From an uncultured Erysipelotrichaceae bacterium (lineage in GTDB: Bacteria; Bacillota_I; Bacilli_A; RFN20; CAG-826): DNA of 9,405 bases. Below are positions 1 to 7,432 of this stretch, in pieces. The translations under genes were made by a program, and so were the position numbers. The stretch lies in NCBI GenBank assembly GCA_902791085.1, contig CADAUN010000047.1:1-9405 (forward strand), read 5' to 3'. Below the pieces are notes generated by a model. The model saw only the letters and a program-made list of their open reading frames with translations, did not search any database and had not been told where the DNA came from. Position 1 is the stretch's first letter; the number at the start of each line of letters is the position of its first letter.

Positions 1-159
1 CCGTTCTCGCTGACTGTTCCGTCAGAGCCAAGAACATTGGATGCAATGTCGGATGCGGAGCTTGACGCAAAACTTCAGCACAGCTATGCCCAATCGGTTT
101 CAGGCGAAGGCAGACCGCTCGGGGATGTGTCCGATGATCTGGAAAGGAATCCTAAATAA
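1..159 (+). CDS. RelB/DinJ-family antitoxin, C-terminal part (5' end outside window)
   Basis: The first reading frame is open from the window edge to TAA at 157-159 and gives 52 residues. They begin PFSLTVPSEPRTLDAM and end DVSDDLERNPK. The 'PF.L.VP...T..AM' segment followed by an acidic, poorly conserved tail is typical of the C-terminal half of RelB/DinJ antitoxins. In that family the N-terminal ribbon-helix-helix binds DNA, and the tail wraps the RelE/YafQ-type toxin. The DNA-binding half lies outside the window. Antitoxin and toxin genes usually overlap or abut, but no toxin reading frame follows within the next 250 bases. The toxin is therefore upstream, lost, or was never there. The family call is fairly secure; whether it is a functional pair cannot be judged. 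Confidence 0.78.
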   Translation, partial: PFSLTVPSEPRTLDAMSDAELDAKLQHSYAQSVSGEGRPLGDVSDDLERNPK

Positions 160-416
160 GTGAACTGAAGTGCTGTCAATAAAGTAGACATGGACAGGGC
201 GGTATTAGTCACGCTATCGTTAACGCGCATACACCACCCCATGGGGCGGAAGGATATTATAGGAAAATGGGCCTGGGTACGTCCAACCCATGGAGTTTGT
301 TGCATCGTTGCTGTCATCTAACACCTTTAAGAAAGCAACACATTCGACGAAAACAACGGATTTTTTCATGGTATTATTAGGAGAACCATTTCAAAATGTA
401 AAAGCAATAACAACTT
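160..416 (+). other. Gene-free stretch between antitoxin and helicase, with a possible decayed coding remnant
   Basis: No intact gene or clear ribosome-binding-site-plus-start combination is visible on either strand. One forward frame is open from 183 to the TAG at 378-380. It reads with a weak resemblance to the end of a GNAT acetyltransferase: HGQGGISHAIVNA is like the acetyl-CoA-binding loop (usually Q/R-x-x-G-x-G), and AEGYYRKMGL is like the usual terminal 'A..FY.K.GF' motif. Its only in-frame ATG (267) lies inside that second motif, so it could only be a fragment. No convincing promoter for the downstream helicase was found. An AGGAG at 379-383 is 33 bases from the helicase ATG, which is too far to serve it, but lies 12 bases before an ATG-TAA at 396-401. 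Confidence 0.2.
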
Positions 417-3400
417 ATGAAATTAAGTATCCAGTCAACGATCTATCAGGCGATCATTGAGGATAAATGGCTTGATATTTCGTACATAAATCGGGAACAT
501 ACGCACACAGACTATTACATTGGTATCATCGATATTGACCTCCATAAAGGCACCATCACTTGCGATATTTTTAATCCTTACAAAAACAATCATTGCCTGG
601 TAGACAAATCCAGAAAAAGAATATTCATCAATATTGACGGGATCAAACGCGCCAAAGTGTTGGAACAAAGCTATTACCCCGTTCCCGAAGAGTTGAAAAA
701 GAAAATTGAATCAGACCCAAGCCTTTCTAAGTATCTTGAAGTCGACACGTTAGATAATGATATTTTAAGGTATCTCTCTGATTGCTATCGGCTGGATAAT
801 GACCCTTATTTAAAAGAAACGGTGATGATCAACGGAGTCGATAGAAAAGAACTTCACCATAACCATTTTTATCCGTTGGACGATGAGCAATTCGATGTGC
901 TTCTTCAACAAGTTTTTAAGAAAAACAATAAATACGAAGCAGAAAAGATATATCGGTTTTCCGAACTTGCCATCAATTACTTTTCCATTGACATCAAAGG
1001 CAAACAATATGTCGTCGCCTATCGAAAATTATCCTTAAATTTTAAAAATAAAACCTTAAAGATGGACGATAAGACAACCATCAACAAATCATTCTTGATT
1101 GATGAGAATCAAAAAGTCACTCTGGGAATGTATTTAGATATGAATCCAGATGAGTTTTGCGACCATTTTGATGAAAAAGCCAGAGAATACATTGAACTGA
1201 TTCAACAAAATTTTCATAACGGAGAAATCGTCAACACTCGTCCTACCATCTTTTTGATCACGAGAAACATTCAAAGAGGAGTGGATGCTGCCTTTGAATC
1301 GATCTCTCAAATGGAACAAGAAGGTAGACTCACTCAACCGCTCAAATCGTTCTTTGGAAGAAACAGAAGTGGTACCGGTACCAGCAAAGATCCTAACATC
1401 GTTGTTTTTAATAAAGACAAAATCAATATTGATCAGATGCGGGTTGTCTATAATTCCATGGTAAATCACGTTACTTATGTGAAAGGGCCGCCAGGAACAG
1501 GAAAAACCGAAACCATATTCAATGTTCTTCTATCCGCCTATGCGAACGATAAAACAGTTTTGGTTTGTTCCAATAATAATCATCCTGTGAATGATATTTT
1601 TACCAAGATGACTAAGTCATTGACGAGGAAAGTTAGCCAAAACGAAGAAGAGCTTATTCTTTTTCCCATTATGCGACTCGGTAACAACGAAGAACTAAAG
1701 GACACCATTCTTAAGTTAAGAGCCATATTGTCTTTTGCGGATAAGCACCAAAACGCAAGAACCAACGACACTGATACGCAGCAAAATAAAAATAAGGTGT
1801 TGTCTAGTTTTAAAGAACTTAAAGAACTTCTCAAAAAATATGAAGAAAGACAAGAATTAGAAGACAAAGTGGCGAAGCTAAAGAAAATGATGCCTTTAGC
1901 GGAGATTGATGTTCTATCGGATGAAATTGGCAAGCAGATTAAACTCCAACAACAAAAGCTTGATTCCACTTTGGCGGTAAACGAAGAAGACGTGACAAAA
2001 TATGCCATCTCTGCCAAGGAAGATATCAATTTCCAAAATTTTGTTTATGATTCATCGCTAGCCAGAATCAAAAAGATTCTTTCGCCCGCCAATAAAGATT
2101 TAAGAGACATCATTGCTATCGATGATCTTAATGAAGCAGTCTATAAATTCAATCAATACCTCAAAGACGATAAAAATCTCAAAAGATTCTTGGATATTTT
2201 TCCCATCGTTGTTTGCACCAATTTATCCTGCGAGAAACTAGGGGACGCCAAACCTCATTTTGATTTATGCATTATGGACGAGGCCGGTCAATGCAATGTG
2301 GCATCGAGTTTAATCCCCATTGTTCGCGCAAATGACCTTCTTTTGGTCGGAGACACAAACCAATTGCAACCGGTTACGGTTATCGAGACCGATCTGAATG
2401 ATAAATTAATGGCAAAATACAACATCAAACCGGATTACGATTACGTTCAAAATTCCATTCTTTCTACCATGCTTAGAAAGGACAAGAATTCCAAAAGCAT
2501 TCTTTTGAGATATCACTATCGATGTGGCAAGAAAATCGCAAACTTTGTGAATCAAAGGTTTTATGAAGAGCAATTAAAATTGTTAAACAAGAACGATGGG
2601 AGCTTAACTTATATCGACGTTCACGATTCTTTTCATTCTGAGTCGCGTAACGCTTATGTCGAAGAAGCAAAATCGATCGTGGAGCTCGTCAAAAAATATC
2701 ATTATCGTGATGTGGGAATTGTGACTCCTTTTGTCAATCAAGCTGCCTTAATTAATCGTTTCCTTTCGGAAAACAAAATCGATAAGGTCAGAGCTGGAAC
2801 CATCCATACGCTTCAAGGCTCAGAAAAATCTGTCATCATCATGTCTGCAGCCATATCGATTAAAACGGGTCAAAAGACCATGGATTGGATCAAAAACAAT
2901 CACGAATTAATCAATGTAGCCGTGACGAGAGCCAAGGAACAATTTATTTTTGTCGGAGACAAGAAGGCCATCGATGTTTTAAGTGGCAAGGAAAATAACG
3001 ACATCAAAGTGCTTTCTGATTATGTTTATAAAAATGGTGAAGTGGTTGTGCCGAAGAGCGACGTCGTGATTTCTACCGATTTTTCGAATCATTCGCAAAG
3101 TGAAAAAGACTTTTTTACCACGATTACTCCTTATTTCAATAAACGCGGGACGAAGATGCGTATCGAACGTAACGTTCCAGTAAAAGATGCCATTAAAAAC
3201 GTTCATCCGGACGATTTAGCCACGATAGGAAATAAAGAATTTGATGTGATTGTTCAAGCGAGTCAAGGATTATTCAAACGAAATTACAGAACCATCGTGG
3301 TATTTGAAATTGACGGCGGTGAACATGTTGGTTCTAAAACGACCGCGCTTAGAGATCGCGCGAAAGAAAGCATCTGCGCTCATTATGGCATTAAGATGAT

Positions 3401-3527
3401 TCGGATCGCCAATTCTCAAGTCAAAGATTATGAATTAATCATCTCTTTATTTGAATGCATCATCAAAAACATTCCCGATATTGAGAATGTCGCCACCCAA
3501 TTGTCCCTATTTGAGGAAAACGCGTAA
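417..3527 (+). CDS. SF1 (UPF1/DNA2-like) helicase fused to a C-terminal Vsr/DUF2726-like nuclease domain
   Basis: 1036 residues, predicted to be a cytoplasmic ATP-driven DNA or RNA helicase-nuclease. Helicase motifs are all present: Walker A GPPGTGKT (357-364), Walker B DEAGQ (621-625), motif III GDTNQLQP (645-652), motif IV RYHYR (698-702), motif V GTIHTLQGSE (794-803) and motif VI VAVTRAKEQ (834-842). The DEAGQ box and order fit the UPF1/DNA2 branch of SF1 (AAA_11/AAA_12). A lysine/glutamate-rich coiled coil lies at about 455-545, between motifs I and II. The C terminus has FDVIV (D943), then EIDGGEH (E964, D966, H970) and RDRAK...GIKMIRI (979-997), the pattern of Vsr/DUF559/DUF2726 endonuclease-like folds. 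Residues 1-85 look like a small beta-barrel, possibly WYL-like; this is weak. ATG 417 is forced by an in-frame TAA at 408. No good Shine-Dalgarno is seen. A phage-defence or DNA-repair role is inferred from architecture alone. Confidence 0.9.
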   Translation: MKLSIQSTIYQAIIEDKWLDISYINREHTHTDYYIGIIDIDLHKGTITCDIFNPYKNNHCLVDKSRKRIFINIDGIKRAKVLEQSYYPVPEELKKKIESDPSLSKYLEVDTLDNDILRYLSDCYRLDNDPYLKETVMINGVDRKELHHNHFYPLDDEQFDVLLQQVFKKNNKYEAEKIYRFSELAINYFSIDIKGKQYVVAYRKLSLNFKNKTLKMDDKTTINKSFLIDENQKVTLGMYLDMNPDEFCDHFDEKAREYIELIQQNFHNGEIVNTRPTIFLITRNIQRGVDAAFESISQMEQEGRLTQPLKSFFGRNRSGTGTSKDPNIVVFNKDKINIDQMRVVYNSMVNHVTYVKGPPGTGKTETIFNVLLSAYANDKTVLVCSNNNHPVNDIFTKMTKSLTRKVSQNEEELILFPIMRLGNNEELKDTILKLRAILSFADKHQNARTNDTDTQQNKNKVLSSFKELKELLKKYEERQELEDKVAKLKKMMPLAEIDVLSDEIGKQIKLQQQKLDSTLAVNEEDVTKYAISAKEDINFQNFVYDSSLARIKKILSPANKDLRDIIAIDDLNEAVYKFNQYLKDDKNLKRFLDIFPIVVCTNLSCEKLGDAKPHFDLCIMDEAGQCNVASSLIPIVRANDLLLVGDTNQLQPVTVIETDLNDKLMAKYNIKPDYDYVQNSILSTMLRKDKNSKSILLRYHYRCGKKIANFVNQRFYEEQLKLLNKNDGSLTYIDVHDSFHSESRNAYVEEAKSIVELVKKYHYRDVGIVTPFVNQAALINRFLSENKIDKVRAGTIHTLQGSEKSVIIMSAAISIKTGQKTMDWIKNNHELINVAVTRAKEQFIFVGDKKAIDVLSGKENNDIKVLSDYVYKNGEVVVPKSDVVISTDFSNHSQSEKDFFTTITPYFNKRGTKMRIERNVPVKDAIKNVHPDDLATIGNKEFDVIVQASQGLFKRNYRTIVVFEIDGGEHVGSKTTALRDRAKESICAHYGIKMIRIANSQVKDYELIISLFECIIKNIPDIENVATQLSLFEENA

Positions 3528-3658
3528 TTCGTTAAAAAGAACATAAACCCCATAAAACGACTTCATGGTGTCGCCTACCTCAAGAGCATCCACTGATATC
3601 AACTTATGAGCATGTTTCGCCTCATTCTCCTCCGATAGGCGGATACTATTGACGAGCT

Positions 3659-3664
3659 AAGGAG
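3659..3664 (+). promoter_or_regulatory. Ribosome binding site of the 103-residue gene
   Basis: AAGGAG sits 8 bases before the ATG at 3673. It is a strong site and the main reason to accept this short unknown gene as real. No convincing promoter was seen between the helicase stop (3527) and this site, so the gene may be co-transcribed with the helicase across the 145-base gap. Confidence 0.8.
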
Positions 3665-3672
3665 CAAAAAAC

Positions 3673-3984
3673 ATGGAACTAAAAGATTTCACCCCAAAAG
3701 AACAAGAACAAATCAAAGAAGGATTGTCGACAGCCGAAATCACGGATCAAGAAGCCGCGAAAAAGATTTTGGATCTCGTTCCGCCTGAATGGATAAGAAA
3801 GATCCCTTTCTTTGTCCGTAAGCACGCGACAACCAAAACGGTGGAACGCATCGCCAAAGAACGTCCGGATTTGTATGCGGTAGCCAAAAAGCCTGGGGAG
3901 TTGCCTGAAAAAGAAAAAGAAGAATTACGTGTGATTATTACTGGCATCTTTCAAGAGAAGATGGCAAAACATCACATTCAATAA
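3673..3984 (+). CDS. Small helical protein of unknown function (103 aa)
   Basis: I do not recognise this family. The product is 103 residues, rich in lysine and glutamate, with no signal peptide, membrane segment or cysteine, so it should be cytoplasmic and soluble. Predicted from composition it is mostly helical: helices around 8-32 and 38-60, broken at VPPEW (36-40), and 76-100, separated by a short loop containing KKPGELPEK. The start is fixed by a strong AAGGAG 8 bases upstream. The gene ends 6 bases before the stem of a clear terminator. It lies 145 bases after the helicase-nuclease on the same strand, so it could be a partner or regulator of that protein, but nothing in the sequence proves it. 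An unrelated housekeeping role is equally possible. Confidence 0.75.
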   Translation: MELKDFTPKEQEQIKEGLSTAEITDQEAAKKILDLVPPEWIRKIPFFVRKHATTKTVERIAKERPDLYAVAKKPGELPEKEKEELRVIITGIFQEKMAKHHIQ

Positions 3985-3990
3985 AACTTT

Positions 3991-4026
3991 AAAAATGCTC
4001 CAAATCAAAATCAGGAGCATTTTTTT
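3991..4026 (+). terminator. Rho-independent terminator after the 103-residue gene
   Basis: The arms AAAAATGCTCC (3991-4001) and GGAGCATTTTT (4014-4024) are perfectly complementary over 11 bp around a 12-base A-rich loop. The 3' arm runs into a stretch of seven T (4020-4026). The A-run on the 5' side means it could also work for transcription from the right, but no minus-strand gene ends here. Confidence 0.92.
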
Positions 4027-4348
4027 CATATCGCAAAACACACGGTGTTGCGATTGCCACAACATGAAGATAACGACAAGGCTCTTCCATGTTTTAAGTA
4101 ACGGCGCGTCATATTTGCCATAAAGAAATCTCTTTTTCCATAAATCAGAGACAACCGATAAAAGACTGGAGTTTTATGGATGATTTTTTGATTTTATCAA
4201 TGGCTTATAGAAGGATAAAACACATGATTTAATTGGTTTTTCATATCTATTTGTAGCCCCCAAAAAAACAACGGCGTTGCCACAGGATATCTTCGATTTG
4301 CTCCTTTTTGTGCCGAATGCTAGATTTTGCTCATTTATTAATTTTTTC
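4027..4348. other. Gene-free intergenic stretch, AT-rich, with several small inverted repeats
   Basis: No coding region is supported on either strand. The stretch holds a short bulged hairpin CGCAA-aa-CAC / GTG-TTGCG (4032-4052) without a T-run. It also has two direct copies of CCATAAA (4118-4124, 4138-4144) with a complementary TTTATGG at 4173-4179. Three copies of GATAAAA or its complement fall at 4157-4163, 4192-4198 and about 4214-4220. A small palindrome CAACGGCGTTG (4269-4279) flanks a run of seven A. The last 30 bases before the -35 of the lipoprotein operon are AT-rich, like an UP element. None of these matches a known riboswitch or RNA that I can name. Confidence 0.4.
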
Positions 4349-4376
4349 TTGAAGTGTATATCGCTCTTTTTATAAT
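4349..4376 (+). promoter_or_regulatory. Sigma-A-type promoter of the lipoprotein operon, positioned for a leaderless mRNA
   Basis: TTGAAG (4349-4354, four of six matches to TTGACA) and a perfect TATAAT (4371-4376) are 16 bases apart, with an AT-rich block upstream. Transcription normally starts 6 to 7 bases after the -10, here at about 4383-4384. The first good start codon of the lipoprotein is the ATG at 4384-4386, and there is no Shine-Dalgarno before it. The mRNA would therefore begin at or one base before the start codon. The element is among the best promoter matches in the window. Confidence 0.8.
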
Positions 4377-4383
4377 CGAGAAC

Positions 4384-5925
4384 ATGAATAAATCATGGTT
4401 TTTAGTTTTATCAATCCCTCTCTTCCTTGTTTCGTGTCAAAATTCAACAACAGCATCTTCTCTCATCAGTTCTGCTTCTTCTTCGCTTGATTCGACGTCA
4501 CAACAACGGCCCATTGATGCTTTCTTCGCTTCATTAAAAGACGACAACGGGACCATCACCAAAGATGATGGAGGCGTTGTTTATTATTATGGCGAAGCGA
4601 CCATGGAATATTACGCCGACGGAACCCAAGAAGGCTATATCACCAACGGGGACGCTGGAATTTATGATTTTACATTCGATTCTAATGGTGCAGTTGTTTT
4701 AGGCCAGTATTATAGCGATGGAACGTATTATCATGACGGCATTAATTTAAATGTTTTCACCAATTTTGTAGGTGATATCGCGTCATTTGAACCTATCGAA
4801 AACAGCGAGAACGATTATCAGGTTGGATTAAAAACTTTGTTGGCCTCATACCTTTACCGTTTCGGAGACTGGAGTAATACACACACGGCCGAACTGACCT
4901 CCATGACCATGACGTTAGACGTTGCTTCGCATTCCTTGATGGTCTATTACGTTTATCAAGACGCAGCGACAGAAGAAGTCGTTGAACATTCTTACACGAT
5001 TGAACAAGTGGGAAGCACAGCAAATTCATCCGTTGATGCTTTCTTAAAAAATCCAACGGGCGCCATTCAACGTAGCAGCTTTTCAGAACGATTTTTATCC
5101 GGTGAAGACACCTTGTTTGATTCGGGACGAGGTACCATTCCCTTCCCCAAGGACGCGACCGTTAGATTCCGCGATCAAGGGTCATCGAATCCTAGCATTT
5201 CCGATGAAATTTTATCGTTGTCCTTCACGGATTTAGACACGGATGATTATCGTTCTTCTTATGCGCAACAACTTTTAGATGCCGGATTTGCCTATCCAGT
5301 CGACGAAGAAGGGAATTCCCGCACCTATACCAATCAGGATACCGATTGGGAAATGGGAATGATTGCCATCAAGCAACATGATTACATTCAATATAGCGAT
5401 TGTGCCGTATTGCTAAAATACGACGATGAAGAACGTTCTCTTTATGTCGGCTTTACGTTTTGGAATCAATCGTTAGAAAGCCAAGATCTCACTTATCCGA
5501 ATGCCTTATTAGCGGATTGGAATGCGAGGCATCCCTCACAAATGACTCCTTTTTTCTCTTTCCCAGCTTCTTCTCATTTGGTTGCCACTTTAATTAACGG
5601 CGACTTGTTGCATGAAAATTATGGCACTTTTCAATTGGCGTTTGATTCGGTTGCTGCCGCGAGAGAGTATTACAACATTTATGCCGAAGCAGCAAAAGAG
5701 GCATCCTGGAAGCAAGGATCTAGCGTGATTACGCAGGCGATTGCTGCCTCTTCCGAAACTCTTTTGACGGATACCAACTACCTTTTCTTCTATGGGCCAC
5801 AAGACAAGACCGTTTTGCTTTGGGGAATGTTTTGTGACGAAAACAACCACGCGATCGTTTCGTTTGTTTTTGATGTGGGCGTCGTTCGTGCGGATACGCT
5901 TTGCGATGAAGGATTGACCCGTTAA
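4384..5925 (+). CDS. Secreted lipoprotein of unknown function (513 aa)
   Basis: The product begins MNKSWFLVLSIPLFLVSC: a short positive end, a hydrophobic core and a lipobox L15-V16-S17-C18. It should be exported by Sec, acylated on C18 and held on the outer face of the membrane. A Ser/Thr-rich linker (19-40) follows, then about 470 residues with many short Tyr- and Asp-rich beta-strand-like segments (for example YYYGEATMEYYADGT near residue 56). I do not recognise a family. ATG 4384 is preferred to an in-frame GTG at 4354. The GTG overlaps the -35 element, would place charged residues before the signal peptide, and lies upstream of the expected transcription start. The next lipoprotein follows after 40 bases with no terminator between, so the two are probably one operon. 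Substrate binding or envelope sensing are both possible; neither is shown. Confidence 0.88.
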   Translation: MNKSWFLVLSIPLFLVSCQNSTTASSLISSASSSLDSTSQQRPIDAFFASLKDDNGTITKDDGGVVYYYGEATMEYYADGTQEGYITNGDAGIYDFTFDSNGAVVLGQYYSDGTYYHDGINLNVFTNFVGDIASFEPIENSENDYQVGLKTLLASYLYRFGDWSNTHTAELTSMTMTLDVASHSLMVYYVYQDAATEEVVEHSYTIEQVGSTANSSVDAFLKNPTGAIQRSSFSERFLSGEDTLFDSGRGTIPFPKDATVRFRDQGSSNPSISDEILSLSFTDLDTDDYRSSYAQQLLDAGFAYPVDEEGNSRTYTNQDTDWEMGMIAIKQHDYIQYSDCAVLLKYDDEERSLYVGFTFWNQSLESQDLTYPNALLADWNARHPSQMTPFFSFPASSHLVATLINGDLLHENYGTFQLAFDSVAAAREYYNIYAEAAKEASWKQGSSVITQAIAASSETLLTDTNYLFFYGPQDKTVLLWGMFCDENNHAIVSFVFDVGVVRADTLCDEGLTR

Positions 5926-5950
5926 TGTTTTTAAGATCCATAAGATAAAA

Positions 5951-5957
5951 GAAAGGA
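5951..5957 (+). promoter_or_regulatory. Ribosome binding site of the second lipoprotein
   Basis: GAAAGGA lies 8 bases before ATG 5966. It contrasts with the first gene of the operon, which has no such site. The second gene is therefore served by ordinary Shine-Dalgarno initiation on the same transcript. Confidence 0.8.
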
Positions 5958-5965
5958 AAATAAGT

Positions 5966-7240
5966 ATGAATCGAAAATCATTGTTCTTGTTACTTTCTAC
6001 GGCTAGTTTGTTGGCCGCCTGCGGAGAAAACAAACCCATCTCTTTCTCCGTCTCTTCAACAGCTCCTGTCGTTACGTCTTCTCTACAAGAAGAAAAGATT
6101 TTAGTGAAAGAAGATGCCGCTGTGACAAAAGTCACCTTTTATGATTCTTTTGACGTTGCCAAAAGTGAATTGGGCAAAGTCATTACTTCCTGGGGCGACG
6201 CCGAAGAAATTTATGCGACAGTCGAAGTCAAAGAGGGTTATAAAGTCAAAACCTTTGATGCCTTTTCTTCTTTGAAAGATACCATCAGCAGTAACGGCGG
6301 TGCCTATGCCCGTACCAAAGACGGGGCGGCGATTTATCGCTTGAAAGCCAAAGAAGGGAAAACCTTAGACAAAACCGACACCATCGTGGTGAATGTGAGA
6401 AAAATCCGTTCTGTTACGGGAGAAGGCATTGAAAATGCCACTTTAGACATCACGGCAGATAACCCAGCAGAAGGGGATACCGTGAACTTTGTTTTAACGC
6501 CGAACGAAGGCTATTCCGTCACGGAAGTGCAAGTCAGCGCCAAAACTTCAAAAGAAAACCTTCCAGTACAACGTGGAGAAGGTGACGCCAAAAACCAATA
6601 CTCCTTCCAAATGGTTGATGATGACGCGGTAATCCGGGCCACCATTGCAACCGCAGCGAATGTGACCATTACCGTTTCTCAACCGGTTTCTTATGTTTAT
6701 GATTTCTCTTTAACTGGCGAAACGAGCGCTGCTACGGTAAATGTTGATGGGGCAAATGGCGCCTTCACAATCGGAGAAACCGTCCAAGTTATGGCACGCG
6801 TAAATGATTTTGCGAAGACTGTCAAAGCCAAATTAGGAGAAAGCGATGTCTCTTTGGAGTGGGATGCGATAGAAGGCGGTTATGTTGGTTCTTTCACCGC
6901 ACCAAATCAAGAAATGACCTTTGCGTTCGTCGAAGGGGATGCGCAAGAAGAACGCACCTTAACGGTGACTTTCAGCGGAGTGGAAGGCGTCACGGTTTCT
7001 TATTGGGAGGATCCAGAAGACAAAGATACCAAGAGTGACGAAGTTCCTTCTCCTCTTTATGATCATCAATCGCTTTATTTGAAAATCAATGAACCGGCGG
7101 CAGATGGTCAAACCTATTTGGTAGAAAAGAAAGCCGACGGCGATGACGAATATACGGAAATCGATCCAGAAGAGGACCATGCTCGTTTCTACGGCATTTC
7201 CATTGAAGGCAATACGCGGGTAAGGATTTCTTATCAATAA
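5966..7240 (+). CDS. Lipoprotein with repeated Ig-like/InlB-B-repeat-type beta domains (424 aa)
   Basis: The N terminus MNRKSLFLLLSTASLLAAC is a lipoprotein signal peptide with lipobox L16-A17-A18-C19, followed by a short Ser/Thr linker. The rest appears to be about four beta-sandwich-like units, near residues 45-145, 148-228, 235-325 and 330-424. The second shows the pattern 'G-D-T-V-x-F-x-L-T-P-x-x-G-Y-x-V' and later 'Y-S-F-Q-M-x-D-D-D-A-x-I-x-A', typical of bacterial InlB-B-repeat or related Ig-like surface domains. The third and fourth are more diverged. Such proteins usually act in adhesion or as spacers at the cell surface; the ligand is unknown. Start ATG 5966 has GAAAGGA at 8 bases. 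It is the second gene after the 4384 lipoprotein and is followed by a strong terminator. The repeat boundaries are by eye. Confidence 0.87.
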   Translation: MNRKSLFLLLSTASLLAACGENKPISFSVSSTAPVVTSSLQEEKILVKEDAAVTKVTFYDSFDVAKSELGKVITSWGDAEEIYATVEVKEGYKVKTFDAFSSLKDTISSNGGAYARTKDGAAIYRLKAKEGKTLDKTDTIVVNVRKIRSVTGEGIENATLDITADNPAEGDTVNFVLTPNEGYSVTEVQVSAKTSKENLPVQRGEGDAKNQYSFQMVDDDAVIRATIATAANVTITVSQPVSYVYDFSLTGETSAATVNVDGANGAFTIGETVQVMARVNDFAKTVKAKLGESDVSLEWDAIEGGYVGSFTAPNQEMTFAFVEGDAQEERTLTVTFSGVEGVTVSYWEDPEDKDTKSDEVPSPLYDHQSLYLKINEPAADGQTYLVEKKADGDDEYTEIDPEEDHARFYGISIEGNTRVRISYQ

Positions 7241-7260
7241 ACAAAAAGCTGAACAAATCC

Positions 7261-7320
7261 AAAGGGCGGCTGCTATCTAGATGTAAATAAGATAGGCATA
7301 ACCGTCCTTTTCTATTTTCT
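7261..7320 (+). terminator. Long bulged hairpin terminator closing the lipoprotein operon
   Basis: AAAGGGCGG (7261-7269) pairs with CCGTCCTTT (7302-7310) with one G-T wobble. Inside it, TGC-TATCT (7271-7278) pairs with AGATA-GCA (7290-7298) with one bulged G. The loop is 11 bases. TTTTCTATTTTCT follows, a broken T-run. The position, 20 bases after the stop, and the stability make termination likely. Confidence 0.85.
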
Positions 7321-7432
7321 TAGATGGAAGAAGTGTCGTTTTAATCGGTGCATTTTTTGAGACGGAGCGTTAAAACAAGGGAAAACTTTTTTCGCTTATC
7401 ATTTTTACAATTTTGCTTACATCCCACAATTC

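Noticed and set aside
1580..2029. Minus-strand open frame of 149 codons inside the helicase gene
   Set aside because: It lies wholly opposite the coiled-coil part of a clear gene, is Ser/Leu-rich as expected from complementing Lys/Glu codons, and has no ribosome site or family resemblance.
4118..4179. Repeats of CCATAAA with a complementary TTTATGG, and GATAAAA copies, as a CRISPR-like or operator array
   Set aside because: The units are 7 bases, AT-rich and irregularly spaced, with no spacers of constant length; chance is a sufficient explanation.
4262..4279. Minus-strand terminator: CAACGCCGTTG followed by seven T (read from the right)
   Set aside because: The stem is only 4-5 bp with a tiny loop, and there is no minus-strand gene to the right that it could end.
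5590..6135. Minus-strand open frame of 181 codons across the lipoprotein junction
   Set aside because: It overlaps two genes with clear lipoprotein signals and its product looks like no protein family; it is a shadow frame.
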